A DNA stretch of 64,000 nt, taken from JAEUIA01 sp038330085. GTDB taxonomy: Bacteria > Planctomycetota > UBA1135 > GCA-002686595. The notes under the pieces were generated by a model. The model saw only the letters and a list, made by a program, of their open reading frames with translations. It was not told where the DNA came from and made no database searches. Every line of letters starts with the position of its first letter. Position 1 is the first letter of the stretch. Of the stretch, positions 24,371-33,124 are shown piece after piece. The position numbers and the translations under genes were made by a program. The DNA is taken from contig JBBQNP010000002.1 of assembly GCA_038330085.1 (NCBI GenBank), positions 29,293 to 93,292 of the forward strand, written 5' to 3'.

Positions 24371-25686
24371 CGATCTTCACGAGTGCGATCGCCGCCCGAT
24401 GGTTGGGGTGGGCGCGCAACCACGTCCTCCATCACGCCGTTGCGCTGGGCATCGCGCTCACCGCCACGGCGTGGGTGCCGCTCGGTGAAGCGGACCCCTT
24501 GTCCGATACGATCCCCGCGCGCCTCGCGGACACGGGTCTGTACGCCGACTTCGCGGCGCGCACGCTTGCACCCGGCGTGCTCCCGTTCGAGCCGCAGTAC
24601 CCGCTGTGGACGGACGGCGCGACGAAGCGCCGCTGGATTCGACTGCCGCCGGGCGCTTCGATCGACGCGACGAACCCCGACGTGTGGTCGTTCCCGCGCG
24701 GAACACGCTTGTGGAAGGAGTTCTCGTTCGGACACCGCATCGAGACGCGCCTGATGCTGCGCGGCGGCGACGGGACGTGGCGCTTCGCGACGTACGCTTG
24801 GAGCGCGGACGAGAGCGACGCCGTGCTCGCGCCTGAGCGCGGCGTCAACGCAGCGTGCGAGTCGCAGCCGGGCAAGCCGTTCGACATTCCCGCGCGCACC
24901 GACTGCAACGCGTGTCACCTCGCGGGACCGAACGTCGTGCTCGGCTTCAGCGCGCTGCAGCTCTCGAGCGACCGTGACCCGCTCGCTCCCCACGCGCAAG
25001 TACCCGCAGCCGGAGCGGTCGACCTGTCCGACCTCGTGCGGCGCAACCTCGTGAAGAACCTGCCGCGCGCGCTGGTCGGGACACCGCCGCGCATCGCGGC
25101 AGCGTCGCCGATCGAGCGCGCTGCTCTCGGTTACCTGCACGGCAACTGCGGCATGTGTCATACCGACTCGGGGCAGCTCGCGAGCCTGGACCTCGATCTG
25201 TGGACGTCGTTCGCTGGGATGTCCATCGAGCCTCAGACCCCCGACACCAACGCGCGCCGAACGACGAACGGCCATGCGAGCCGCTTCGTTTGTGACACGA
25301 GCACCCATGCGCTGCGCAGCGCCTCTGCGCTGCGCGTGTCGCCCGGTGATCCCGATGCGAGCGTGCTCTTGCGACGGATGGCTTCGCGTCAGCCGCTCTC
25401 GCAGATGCCGCCGCTCGGCACGCACGTCGCCGACGCGGAAGCGCTCGAGCTCGTGACGCAGTGGATTCGATCGCAGTCCGGCGCCGTGCGCGTCACGGAT
25501 CGTACGACGCAGGCCGATGCCGGAGCGCGGTCCGCAGGTGATCCGTGGGTGCCTGAATCACGCCGTGAGTACTCCCGCGGCGGGTACGTGGCACCGACGG
25601 ATGTCACCGACACCAACTCACTCGACGTCTGCCAGACATCGAGCTCTTCCCAAGCACCCTTGATTTCCAAGACTCCGAAAGACTGA
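24367..25686 (+). CDS. periplasmic diheme c-type cytochrome (SO2930-like)
   Basis: A GTG start overlapping the hemerythrin-like gene gives 439 residues. An N-terminal hydrophobic segment (VALGIALTATAWVPLGEA) would direct export. Two c-type heme sites are visible, CNACH at 180-184 and CGMCH at 261-265. The segment FEPQYPLWTDGATKRRWIRLPPG near residues 78-100 and WSFPRGTRLWKEFSF are characteristic of SO2930-family diheme proteins. The last ~55 residues lie beyond the usual domain and are partly encoded by a 48-bp dispersed palindromic element inserted in frame. It probably shuttles electrons together with the next cytochrome. Confidence 0.85.
   Translation: MTIFTSAIAARWLGWARNHVLHHAVALGIALTATAWVPLGEADPLSDTIPARLADTGLYADFAARTLAPGVLPFEPQYPLWTDGATKRRWIRLPPGASIDATNPDVWSFPRGTRLWKEFSFGHRIETRLMLRGGDGTWRFATYAWSADESDAVLAPERGVNAACESQPGKPFDIPARTDCNACHLAGPNVVLGFSALQLSSDRDPLAPHAQVPAAGAVDLSDLVRRNLVKNLPRALVGTPPRIAAASPIERAALGYLHGNCGMCHTDSGQLASLDLDLWTSFAGMSIEPQTPDTNARRTTNGHASRFVCDTSTHALRSASALRVSPGDPDASVLLRRMASRQPLSQMPPLGTHVADAEALELVTQWIRSQSGAVRVTDRTTQADAGARSAGDPWVPESRREYSRGGYVAPTDVTDTNSLDVCQTSSSSQAPLISKTPKD
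25548..25595 (+). repeat. 48-bp dispersed palindromic element, copy B, inside a CDS
   Basis: This copy is the same length as copy A at 11561-11608 with about 40 of 48 positions identical. It starts GGTGCC, ends GGCACC and holds GAGTACTCCCGCGGCG. It lies in frame within the C-terminal tail of the diheme cytochrome and adds residues reading VPESRREYSRGGYVAP. Confidence 0.7.
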
Positions 25687-25701
25687 GAGAGAACCACTTC
25701 C

Positions 25702-26298
25702 ATGAAGCTCTTCGTTCCGCTGATGCTTTTGTCCTGCACCGCCGGCCTCGCTGCCTTCGTGATGGCCGCGAGCTCGCCGTTCCCGCCCTCCAACCCCTCG
25801 CCCGACACGCACGAATCCGCCGCGCAAGACCCCGTCGCGCACGGCAAGTACCTCGTGACGGCCATGGGTTGTGCCGACTGCCACACGCCGCTGAAGCTCG
25901 GCGCGCACGGCCCCGAGCCCGACATGTCGCGCTGGCTCTCGGGTCATCCCGACACCCTCGCGATGCCGCCCGCGCCCGCGATTCCTCCCGGACCGTGGGG
26001 CTTCGTCGGCGCCGCGACGATGACCGCGTGGTCGGGGCCGTGGGGCACGAGCTTCACCACGAACCTGACGCCCGATCCCGAAACCGGCCTGGGCAAGTGG
26101 ACGTTCGAGCAGTTCCGCGACGCCGTGCGCTCCGGCCGCCACGAGGGTCGCGGCCGTCCCATCCTGCCGCCGATGCCCTGGATGAACGTCGCCGCGCTGA
26201 CCGATGCCGACCTGCACGACGTGTTCGGCTACCTGCGCTCGATCCCCGCGATCGTGAACCACGTGCCGCAGCCGATTCCGCCGGCCGAAACGCGCTGA
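25702..26298 (+). CDS. periplasmic monoheme cytochrome c
   Basis: The ATG at 25702 gives 198 residues. Residues 1-23 are a signal peptide (MKLFVPLMLLSCTAGLAAFVMA). One heme-binding CADCH lies at 57-61 in GKYLVTAMGCADCHTPL, and the distal methionine is probably in ILPPMPWMNVAALTD near residues 153-167. The domain resembles the cytochrome c subunits of alcohol or aldehyde dehydrogenases (TNLTPDPETGLGKWTFEQFRDAVRSG). It lies 15 bases after the diheme cytochrome gene, so the two are likely made together and could pass electrons to each other. Confidence 0.88.
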   Translation: MKLFVPLMLLSCTAGLAAFVMAASSPFPPSNPSPDTHESAAQDPVAHGKYLVTAMGCADCHTPLKLGAHGPEPDMSRWLSGHPDTLAMPPAPAIPPGPWGFVGAATMTAWSGPWGTSFTTNLTPDPETGLGKWTFEQFRDAVRSGRHEGRGRPILPPMPWMNVAALTDADLHDVFGYLRSIPAIVNHVPQPIPPAETR

Positions 26299-26447
26299 CC
26301 GAGCGGTGTCCTGCACCGTCCTGCACCGTAGTGCGGCAGTCCGCGCGACGGTGCCCGGCGCAGCCCGGCCGATGCTCGAAATCGTGATCGATCCAGGTCC
26401 AAAGCTCGATCGAGTCATCGCCCGCGCGCGGCTAGAATCCGCGCGCC

Positions 26448-26936
26448 TTGCTCACCTCGATCCCTTCCGAGCTCGTCGCATTCCTCGAGTCCGGCATCTC
26501 GATCCTCGTCGGATCGCGGGATGCGCACCTGCGTCCCGAGTTCGCGCGCGGCATCGGCGCGCGCATTCATCCCGGCGGAGGCGAGTTGACCGTGTGGATC
26601 CCGTCGACGACCGCGGAGCGCACGCTCGCCAACGTGCGCGACAACGGCCGCCTGGCCGTGTGCTTCGCCGCGATCGATCACCGCTCGTTCCAGTTCAAAG
26701 GCCGCACGATCGAAGTGCGCGACGCGCACCCTGACGAGCGCGCGTCGTTGGAGCGTTACCGCGCCGCGATCGCGCAACACTGGGGTCAGGTCGGGATGCC
26801 GCCGCGGCTGACGCACCGCATGATCGTGTGGCCCGCTCAGGCGCTGACGTTGCAGATCGAATCCGTGTTCCAACAGACGCCCGGCCCAGGAGCCGGCGCG
26901 GCGTTGGGCCGGCCGCGGCGCGGGAAGAAGTCATGA
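26448..26936 (+). CDS. pyridoxamine 5'-phosphate oxidase-like flavin split-barrel protein
   Basis: The only usable start is a TTG at 26448, giving 162 residues. The beta-rich pattern ISILVGSRDAHLRPEFARGIGARIH, then ELTVWIPSTTAERTLANVRDNGRLAVCF and FQFKGRTIEVRDAHPDE, fits the pyridoxamine-oxidase-like FMN-binding split barrel. The substrate is unknown and the FMN contacts were not assigned. Its stop overlaps the start of the next gene (ATGA), which begins with a second domain of the same fold, so the two are coupled and may form a heteromer. Confidence 0.75.
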   Translation: MLTSIPSELVAFLESGISILVGSRDAHLRPEFARGIGARIHPGGGELTVWIPSTTAERTLANVRDNGRLAVCFAAIDHRSFQFKGRTIEVRDAHPDERASLERYRAAIAQHWGQVGMPPRLTHRMIVWPAQALTLQIESVFQQTPGPGAGAALGRPRRGKKS

Positions 26937-28327
26937 AGCGCCTGTCCGAGCTGGGCCAGTGTTTCCAGGGCGTGATCCCCTCGGTGATCGCGACGTGCAG
27001 CGCCGACGGCGAGCCGAACATCACGTACTTGTCGCAGGTGTATTACGTGGACGAGCGGCATGTCGCGCTGTCGTGCCAGTTCTTCAACAAGACGCGCCGC
27101 AACGTCGACGAGAACCCGCACGCGACGGTCGTGATGCACGACCCGGTCGACTTCGCCGCGTGGAGGCTGCAACTTCGGCTCGTGCGCGTCGAAACTTCGG
27201 GCGCGCTGTTCGACTCGATGTCGGCGCGGATCGACGTGATCGCGTCGCACACGGGGATGGCGGGCGTGTTCAGGCTGATCTCCGCCGACGTGTACGAAGT
27301 GCTCGCGTACGACGAGGTCCAGGGCTTCCTCGCGCCGCCCGATTCTGTGCTTTACGCACAAGCGCCGCCGACCCCGCCGGGTCCGATGACGGAGTTGCGC
27401 GGGTTGCAGAGCGTGAGCCAGCGGATTGCGGGAGCCACCGACCTCGACGACTTGATCAGTGGTGCGTTGGAAGCACTCGGCGAGTGTCTCGGGTTTGCGC
27501 ACTCGATGGTGCTCTTGTCCGACGAATGCACGGGCAAGCTCGTGACGATCGCGACCCGTGGCTACGGCACGATGGGCTTCGGCGCCGAAGTGTCGCCGGG
27601 CCAGGGCGTGATCGGGATGGCCGCGGACAAGCGTCGCATGATGAGGATCTCGGGCGTGCGCGCCGAGATGCGCTACGGCCGCGCGATCCGCAAGCGCGTG
27701 CACGAGATCGGCGAGCACGATGTGTTGGGCCCGGAGATCCCGTTGCCCGGTCTGGCCGACGCGCAGGTGCAGATGGCGCTCCCGCTGATGGTGGGACAGC
27801 GGTTGGTCGGCGTGCTCGCGGTGGAGAGCGAGGATCCCCTCTTTTTCGACGATTGGGACGAAGCCTATTTGCAGATCGTGGCGAACCAGATCGCGCTCGG
27901 CGTCGATCGGATGCAGACGATCGACGAGGAGTCGGAGGAAGCTGCACGGGCTGCAGCGCGTCCCACAAAAGGTGGCGCGTCCCCCGCGCGCCATGCGCGT
28001 ACGCGCAAATTCGTCTACTACAAGAACGACGATTGCGTGTTCGTCGACGGCGAGTACCTGATCCGCAACGTGCCGGGCAAGATCCTGTGGAAGATGCTGC
28101 GACAGCGCGTCGACCACGGTCAGGGCGAGTTCACCAATCGCGAGCTGCGGCTCGATCCGACGCTCGGTCTGCCGGCGATCAAGGACAACCTGGAGAGCCG
28201 CCTGATCCTCTTGCGCAAACGGCTCGCCGAGAAGTGTCCCGACGTGCGCATCGTGCCGATCAAGCGCGGCCGGTTCGCGCTGGAGTTCGACAGCGCGATC
28301 GAGCTGACCGAGCGGGAACAGGCCTAG
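26933..28327 (+). CDS. multidomain sensor: flavin split barrel + GAF + C-terminal winged-helix-like domain
   Basis: The ATG at 26933 overlaps the previous stop and gives 464 residues. Residues 10-140 are a pyridoxamine-oxidase-like barrel (GVIPSVIATCSADGEPNITYLSQVYYV, FFNKTRRNVDENPHATVVMHD). Residues about 165-330 are a GAF domain (GATDLDDLISGALEALGECLGF ... GQGVIGMAADKRRMM ... QMALPLMVGQRLVGVLAVES). After a short linker, residues 360-460 contain VFVDGEYLIRNVPGKILWKML and a basic region like an OmpR-type winged helix. This order suggests a flavin or small-molecule sensor that may bind DNA. No kinase, cyclase or receiver domain is present. The target is unknown. Confidence 0.75.
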   Translation: MKRLSELGQCFQGVIPSVIATCSADGEPNITYLSQVYYVDERHVALSCQFFNKTRRNVDENPHATVVMHDPVDFAAWRLQLRLVRVETSGALFDSMSARIDVIASHTGMAGVFRLISADVYEVLAYDEVQGFLAPPDSVLYAQAPPTPPGPMTELRGLQSVSQRIAGATDLDDLISGALEALGECLGFAHSMVLLSDECTGKLVTIATRGYGTMGFGAEVSPGQGVIGMAADKRRMMRISGVRAEMRYGRAIRKRVHEIGEHDVLGPEIPLPGLADAQVQMALPLMVGQRLVGVLAVESEDPLFFDDWDEAYLQIVANQIALGVDRMQTIDEESEEAARAAARPTKGGASPARHARTRKFVYYKNDDCVFVDGEYLIRNVPGKILWKMLRQRVDHGQGEFTNRELRLDPTLGLPAIKDNLESRLILLRKRLAEKCPDVRIVPIKRGRFALEFDSAIELTEREQA

Positions 28328-28370
28328 CCCGCAGCCCGCGATCTTGCGGGAAAGGGCCACCGAGGATGGA

Positions 28371-29189
28371 TCACATCCTGCGATACCGCGACGAGGCGAT
28401 CTTGAACAGGCCGAACGCGGCGAACCCTAGCGCCATCGCGGAGAGGAGAAACCTCCCGAACGGCTGCGCGAGGATCGCGTACACAGCGCCGTTCAGCCCC
28501 GACGTTTGCTCCTTGTCGAACGAGAGTGCCGCGTACGCGACCATGCCTCCAACCAAACACAGGACCACGCCCTTGACTACGAATCCGACCTGACCCAGGC
28601 GCTCCAATCCGACGCGCGCACCTTCCGACATCGAGGACGTGTCGAGCTTCTCACGAAAGGCCATGGTCAGGCCCATTTTCGTACCGGCGACGCCGATGGC
28701 CATGGTGATCAGGCCCGCGCACACGACGATCGGCGTGCCGCCCGGCCAAGCCAACACACCGGAGATGGCCTGCTGCTTGGACTGCGATCCCTTGGATCCG
28801 AGGCCGAGCGAGACCGCGGTCGCAGTGGCTCCAAGCGCGCCATGGAAGAGCGCCTTGCCCGCACTGCGAAGGCGCAGGCTGAGCCTCTCGACGCCGTCGC
28901 GGTCGCGATGACCGAAGATCGCTTCGCTCGCCTGCCACAGCGCGAGGGCGCCGAATCCGATCGCCGCGATCCACAGGAGAACTCTCCCGAGCGGCTGATC
29001 CCTCAAGGTGCGCAGCGCCCCCATCAAGTCGACGCTCTCGTCCGGGGATCCGCCCCACGCGATCTGGAACGCCAGGATTCCGATGACGATGTGGACCACG
29101 CCGTAGGCGATCCAACCGACGCGCGCGAGGAACTCGAGCGCGGCATTGTCCCCGAAGTTCCGAGCTCTCGCGCCCTCTGCGTTGGACAT
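28371..29189 (-). CDS. DUF1206 integral membrane protein
   Basis: The start at 29189 gives 272 residues. Three repeats of a two-helix unit are visible, each beginning with an ARVGW/ARxAG-like motif and containing an F/Y-GxVHxxxG element: FLARVGWIAYGVVHIVIGILAF, LRSAGKALFHGALGATATAV, and LGQVGFVVKGVVLCLVGGMVAY. This is the DUF1206 pattern with six membrane helices. The function of the family is not known. It ends 44 bases past the convergent sensor gene and is divergent from the antiporter gene, with 240 bases between them and no recognisable motif there. Confidence 0.88.
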   Translation of the reverse strand: MSNAEGARARNFGDNAALEFLARVGWIAYGVVHIVIGILAFQIAWGGSPDESVDLMGALRTLRDQPLGRVLLWIAAIGFGALALWQASEAIFGHRDRDGVERLSLRLRSAGKALFHGALGATATAVSLGLGSKGSQSKQQAISGVLAWPGGTPIVVCAGLITMAIGVAGTKMGLTMAFREKLDTSSMSEGARVGLERLGQVGFVVKGVVLCLVGGMVAYAALSFDKEQTSGLNGAVYAILAQPFGRFLLSAMALGFAAFGLFKIASSRYRRM

Positions 29190-29429
29190 TGCGGTGCTCT
29201 CGGACAGGGCTGGGTCGTGGAGGCGCAGCGCCGTTGGTTCGACCAGGCACGCCTTGCGGGAGTGCGAAAATCCGATCGATCGGATGCTTCGACAGCGGCT
29301 CGCGCTGCAGGATATCAAGAGGTCGGCGCGCGACGGAGGACGCAGCGATACAGGCTGCCGATCTTGCGACAACACCCGGCGATCTGACGGTATGTTTCGC
29401 GCCCAGCCGGCACGTCCAGCCCCTTCACG

Positions 29430-31124
29430 ATGTCCTATCTCCCCGGCGCAGATCCGATGCTCACGCTGGCCGTCGTCATCGCCGCCGGCGTGGCTTCGAG
29501 CTGGCTGGCGAAGTCGGTGCGTCTCCCGGGAATCACCGGTCAGATCCTGATCGGCGTGCTGATCGGGCCGGTCTTGAGGATCTTCGATCCAGAAGCCGTG
29601 CACGGGCTGCAGCCGCTGACGCAGTTCGCGCTCAGCTTGATGGCGGTCACCGTCGGCACGCACCTGAACATCAAGCGTTTGCGGAACGCGTTCCGTCGCT
29701 TGGCGCTGTTGTTCCTGTTCGAGGCCACGATCACCCCGATCATCGTTTTCCTGGGACTGTCGTTGATCCCGAGCATGGAGTGGAGCGCGTCGGCGTTGCT
29801 TGCGGCGATGGCGGTGTCGACCGCACCGGCAACGATCGTGGCACTCGTCAAGGAAACGCGTTCGCGCGGCGTGTTCGTGAAGACCCTCGTCGCGGCCGTC
29901 GCGTTGAACAACGTGGCGTGCATCCTGCTCTTCGAGCTGGCGCGCGCGCTCGGAGATGCCGGTTACGACCCCTCGGGCAAGACGAGCCTGATGTCAGCGC
30001 TCCTGGCACCCGCGCACCAGATGGGCGTCGCCGCGTTGATCGGCGGGCTCGCAGCGGTCGCGATGTACTTGATGCAGCGTTTCGTCGTGCGGCCGGCGAC
30101 GGTCAGCACGGCAGGCGTGCTGGCCATCTTGCTGACGTCGGGGCTGTCGCACTACCTGCACGTCTCGCCGCTCTTGTCGTGTTTGTTCCTCGGCGTCGTG
30201 CAGACGAACATGACTGCGGAGCGCGAGAAGCTCGTCGACAAGCTCTTCGCGAACTTCCAGCCGGCGATCCTGGCGATCTTCTTCACGCTGGCGGGCATGG
30301 AGCTCGACCTCGGGCTGGCGCAGACCGCCGGCGTGGTCGGCGTCGTGTTCTTCGTCACGCGCGTGGCCGGGAAGCTGCTCTCCGCGCGCATCGCGACGCA
30401 CCTCGGCGGCGCCACCGACAAGGTGCGCAAGTACTTGGGGCCGGCGCTCCTGCCGCAAGCGGGTTTGGCGATCGGGCTCGTGCTGATCCTGCAGGACGAT
30501 CCTGCGCTCGCGGACCGTCAGGAGATGACGCACCTGATGCTTGCGGTGGTGCTGACGGTGGTCACGCTGAACGAGATCATCGGTCCGATCCTCACGAAGA
30601 TGGCGCTGGTCCGCTCGGGAGAAGCCGGCGGGGATCGGCGCCGGCTGCTCGATTTCATCCAGGAGCAGAACATCAGCACGGACTTCACGGCTGAGACGAT
30701 GAGCGAAGCGATCGAGAAGTCGATCGATCACATGATTCAATCGCACCACATCAAGGTCGATCGCGACACGTTGCTGGCCAGCGTGCTCGAGCGCGAGTCG
30801 CAGGCATCGACCTGTGTCGGCGGCGGGCTGGCAGTGCCGCACGCGATCCTGCCTGCGGGTCACCCGATGGTCGGCGTGATGGGCCTGTCGAAATCCGGTT
30901 TGGCGTTCGAGACGCCCGACGATCGTCCCGTGCATTGCGTGGTGTTGTTGGCGAGCTCGATGGACGAGAGCATGCGCCACCTGCAGATCCTGGCGACGCT
31001 GGCGCGCACGATCGGAACGGATCCGACGATGCAGGATCGGCTCTTCAACGCGTCGAGCCCAGCGCACGCAGCGGAGATCCTGCACGGCGAGGAGTCGGAG
31101 GACTTCAACGTGTTCTTGGAGTGA
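29430..31124 (+). CDS. CPA2-type cation:proton antiporter fused to PTS EIIA-like domain
   Basis: The 564-residue protein has a CPA2/KefB-like membrane domain (about 1-390): LPGITGQILIGVLIGPVL, MAVSTAPATIVALVKETRSRG and LNNVACILLFEL, with the later ALLPQAGLAIGLVLIL segment. Residues about 400-564 form an EIIA(Fru/Ntr)-type domain with the phosphorylatable histidine in GGGLAVPHAILPAG (His471). Such fusions would let phosphotransferase-system status gate monovalent cation/H+ exchange. No other PTS gene is in the window, so the phospho-donor would be encoded elsewhere. The start ATG lies 240 bases from the divergent DUF1206 gene. Confidence 0.88.
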   Translation: MSYLPGADPMLTLAVVIAAGVASSWLAKSVRLPGITGQILIGVLIGPVLRIFDPEAVHGLQPLTQFALSLMAVTVGTHLNIKRLRNAFRRLALLFLFEATITPIIVFLGLSLIPSMEWSASALLAAMAVSTAPATIVALVKETRSRGVFVKTLVAAVALNNVACILLFELARALGDAGYDPSGKTSLMSALLAPAHQMGVAALIGGLAAVAMYLMQRFVVRPATVSTAGVLAILLTSGLSHYLHVSPLLSCLFLGVVQTNMTAEREKLVDKLFANFQPAILAIFFTLAGMELDLGLAQTAGVVGVVFFVTRVAGKLLSARIATHLGGATDKVRKYLGPALLPQAGLAIGLVLILQDDPALADRQEMTHLMLAVVLTVVTLNEIIGPILTKMALVRSGEAGGDRRRLLDFIQEQNISTDFTAETMSEAIEKSIDHMIQSHHIKVDRDTLLASVLERESQASTCVGGGLAVPHAILPAGHPMVGVMGLSKSGLAFETPDDRPVHCVVLLASSMDESMRHLQILATLARTIGTDPTMQDRLFNASSPAHAAEILHGEESEDFNVFLE

Positions 31125-31200
31125 ACGACACCGCGGTCCCTGGCGCCGTCGCACACGCAGACGCGCTGCGATCCGAGCTCGGTGTCCTGCGCGAACGTAG

Positions 31201-32667
31201 TCAGCGCGCCTTCGGACGTGGGGCGGCGGGTGCCTTGCTCTGATCCTCACCCAAGAGGTTCTCACCCTCCTTGAGCAGGTCGGACTGCTGCGCTTGTTCC
31301 TCGATGACGGCGGACTCGCTGGACAGTCCGCCTTCCGCCTTCGTGGAGGCCTCGGCGTGCTCACCGACCGGCACCGCCGGAGCAGCTCGTCCCGCAGCTC
31401 GTCCAGCGGCGGCAGCAGTCGGTGCATCCGCCGGCTTTCCTTGGAGCATGTTGACCGGGACGCCCTGCGGGAAGATGACCTCGCGGGCATCATCGGGCAT
31501 CGAGATCCCCGCTTGTTGGTAGGCGCGCTTCACGAGTCGGATGACCGACGAGCGCACCTTCAGCCAACTGTGCTCGCGTCCGTTCAGCCAGAAGTAGACG
31601 CGCAGTACGACGGTCGAGCTGCCCAAGCTCTCCACGAGCACTGCAGGCTCCGGGTCCTTCAGCACGGCCGGGTGATCTTGCATGACCTTGCGCGCAGTCT
31701 CTTGCGCCAGGCTGATCGCGTCGTCGTAGCCGATGCCGACCGTGAAGCTGTCGCGACGGTTCGCGTTCGTGGTGAAGTTGCTGAGGCTGCTCTTGTAGAC
31801 GGTGGAGTTGGGGATCTGGGTCAGGTTGCCGTCGAGCGTCATCAGGATCGTCGTGCGGACGTTGAGCTGTTGCACGTATCCGGTCACGCCCGCGATCTCG
31901 ACCAGGTCTCCGGTCTCGAACGGCCGCTGCATGCTGAGGAAGATGCTGGAGAGGAAGTTCTCGGTGATGTCGCGGAATGCGATGCCGAGGATCAGGCCGA
32001 GCAAGCCCGTGCCGCCGACCAGCGTCAGCGCCAACTGCGTCAGGCCGGCCGCCCGGAGAACGAGGTAGACGCCGCACAGGAAGACGAGTCCGCCGATGCT
32101 CAGCGCGATCACGTTCTGCAGGAGCTTCGCGCGCACGCGCTTGCGCACGAGCTTCTGGGTCAGGCGTTTCGCCCCCATCGCTGCCACGATCGACAGGGCC
32201 AGGACGATCAGCGCGAAGACGATCAGTGGGAGGTTGCGCAGGAAGTCGCGCCACAGTGCGGACAGGCTGTTCTGCGCCTGGGTGAAGTCCAACACCGACG
32301 GCACCGGGACCTCCATGCGGTTGACGACGGCGACGACGTCCTGCGTGTTGCGCGCGAGGTCGCCGGCCCACTTCTTCAGCTCGGCCGACTCGACATTGCC
32401 GGTGAGGAAGACGACGCCCTCGTCGACTTTGACGTGCGGCGCGGTGAACCAGCCCGTCGCCTCGAGCACCCTCTGCAGCCGATCGCGTATCTCCACGTCG
32501 TGGGCGAGCGGGTTGACGACGACCTTGTCGGCCGCTTGGGAGAGTTCCGGTGTGGCTGGCGCGGATGTCGGGGCCGTCTCACCGGGATGCTGCGCCGGCT
32601 GTTGCGCGACGAGCGTCGCAGTCAGCGCGATGCAGAGGCAGCCGGACAACACGACGCGTCGGTACAT
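31201..32667 (-). CDS. MscS-family mechanosensitive channel with N-terminal BON domain
   Basis: The ATG at 32667 gives 488 residues and is followed at once by a signal-like segment (VVLSGCLCIALTATLVAQQ); the frame extends further upstream without similarity. A periplasmic BON domain follows (about 55-125: DVEIRDRLQRVLEATGWF, KVDEGVVFLTGNVESAELKKWA). Three membrane helices lead to the pore-lining helix LALTLVGGTGLLGLILGIAFRDITENFLSSIFL and the cytoplasmic MscS beta domain (ETGDLVEIAGVTGYVQQLNVR). The tail from about 410 is Ala/Glu-rich and disordered. It should open under membrane tension to release solutes in osmotic downshock. Confidence 0.9.
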   Translation of the reverse strand: MYRRVVLSGCLCIALTATLVAQQPAQHPGETAPTSAPATPELSQAADKVVVNPLAHDVEIRDRLQRVLEATGWFTAPHVKVDEGVVFLTGNVESAELKKWAGDLARNTQDVVAVVNRMEVPVPSVLDFTQAQNSLSALWRDFLRNLPLIVFALIVLALSIVAAMGAKRLTQKLVRKRVRAKLLQNVIALSIGGLVFLCGVYLVLRAAGLTQLALTLVGGTGLLGLILGIAFRDITENFLSSIFLSMQRPFETGDLVEIAGVTGYVQQLNVRTTILMTLDGNLTQIPNSTVYKSSLSNFTTNANRRDSFTVGIGYDDAISLAQETARKVMQDHPAVLKDPEPAVLVESLGSSTVVLRVYFWLNGREHSWLKVRSSVIRLVKRAYQQAGISMPDDAREVIFPQGVPVNMLQGKPADAPTAAAAGRAAGRAAPAVPVGEHAEASTKAEGGLSSESAVIEEQAQQSDLLKEGENLLGEDQSKAPAAPRPKAR

Positions 32668-33054
32668 CTCGCCGAAGCGTCGGCGCCGGCGATCCACGCC
32701 GAGTCGATCATTGCGCGTCTGCAGGTCGACGCGAGTGGGCGGCACGAGGTCGCTCGCGTGGGGATCGGGTGGCAGGGTCTGACTGTTCACCATTCGCTGA
32801 CTGTCCATGTTCGGGCCCTGCCGGGCGAGAAGCGCGCGCTCGAGCTGCGGACGCTCCTAGCTCGTGGTCGGGAGCACCGCGCACCCCGTCGGCCGGCACT
32901 CCTGGGATACGCGTTACGCCAGCTCCACCTGCCAGCGTTTCCCGTTCAGGGATCGGAGCAACAGGACCCTGTGTTCGTCCAGTACTGGCCACGGTTCCCG
33001 CATGGAGACCGGGAGCCCATCCCCGCGAAAAGGGCGTCCAATGGCACCTATTCA
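32668..33054. other. intergenic region upstream of first Fic gene
   Basis: This stretch holds the MscS promoter and, at its right edge, the Fic operator. Small open frames here are Arg/Pro-rich and unrelated to known families. A minus-strand piece reading EHRVLLLRSLNGKRWQVELA looks protein-like but is short and interrupted, so no gene is called. Confidence 0.45.
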
Positions 33055-33124
33055 CCGCATCTGATGCGGCAAAAGAAGTGGATCTTGCGGCGAATAAGGC
33101 CGATAATCACCGCACGTCATGCGG
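33055..33124 (+). promoter_or_regulatory. Fic operator region 1: two CCGCA-N5-TGCGG palindromes plus a half-site
   Basis: Palindromes lie at 33055-33069 and 33110-33124, 55 bases apart, with a lone TGCGG at 33086-33090. The second palindrome covers the Fic start codon (33119-33121). The same elements with identical distances precede the other Fic gene at 46947. GATAAT at 33102-33107 may be a -10 box, which would make the mRNA nearly leaderless. No Shine-Dalgarno sequence is seen. Confidence 0.75.

Noticed and set aside
32708..33055. 115-codon minus-strand frame upstream of the first Fic gene
   Set aside because: Low-complexity translation, no ribosome site and no family; left as intergenic.
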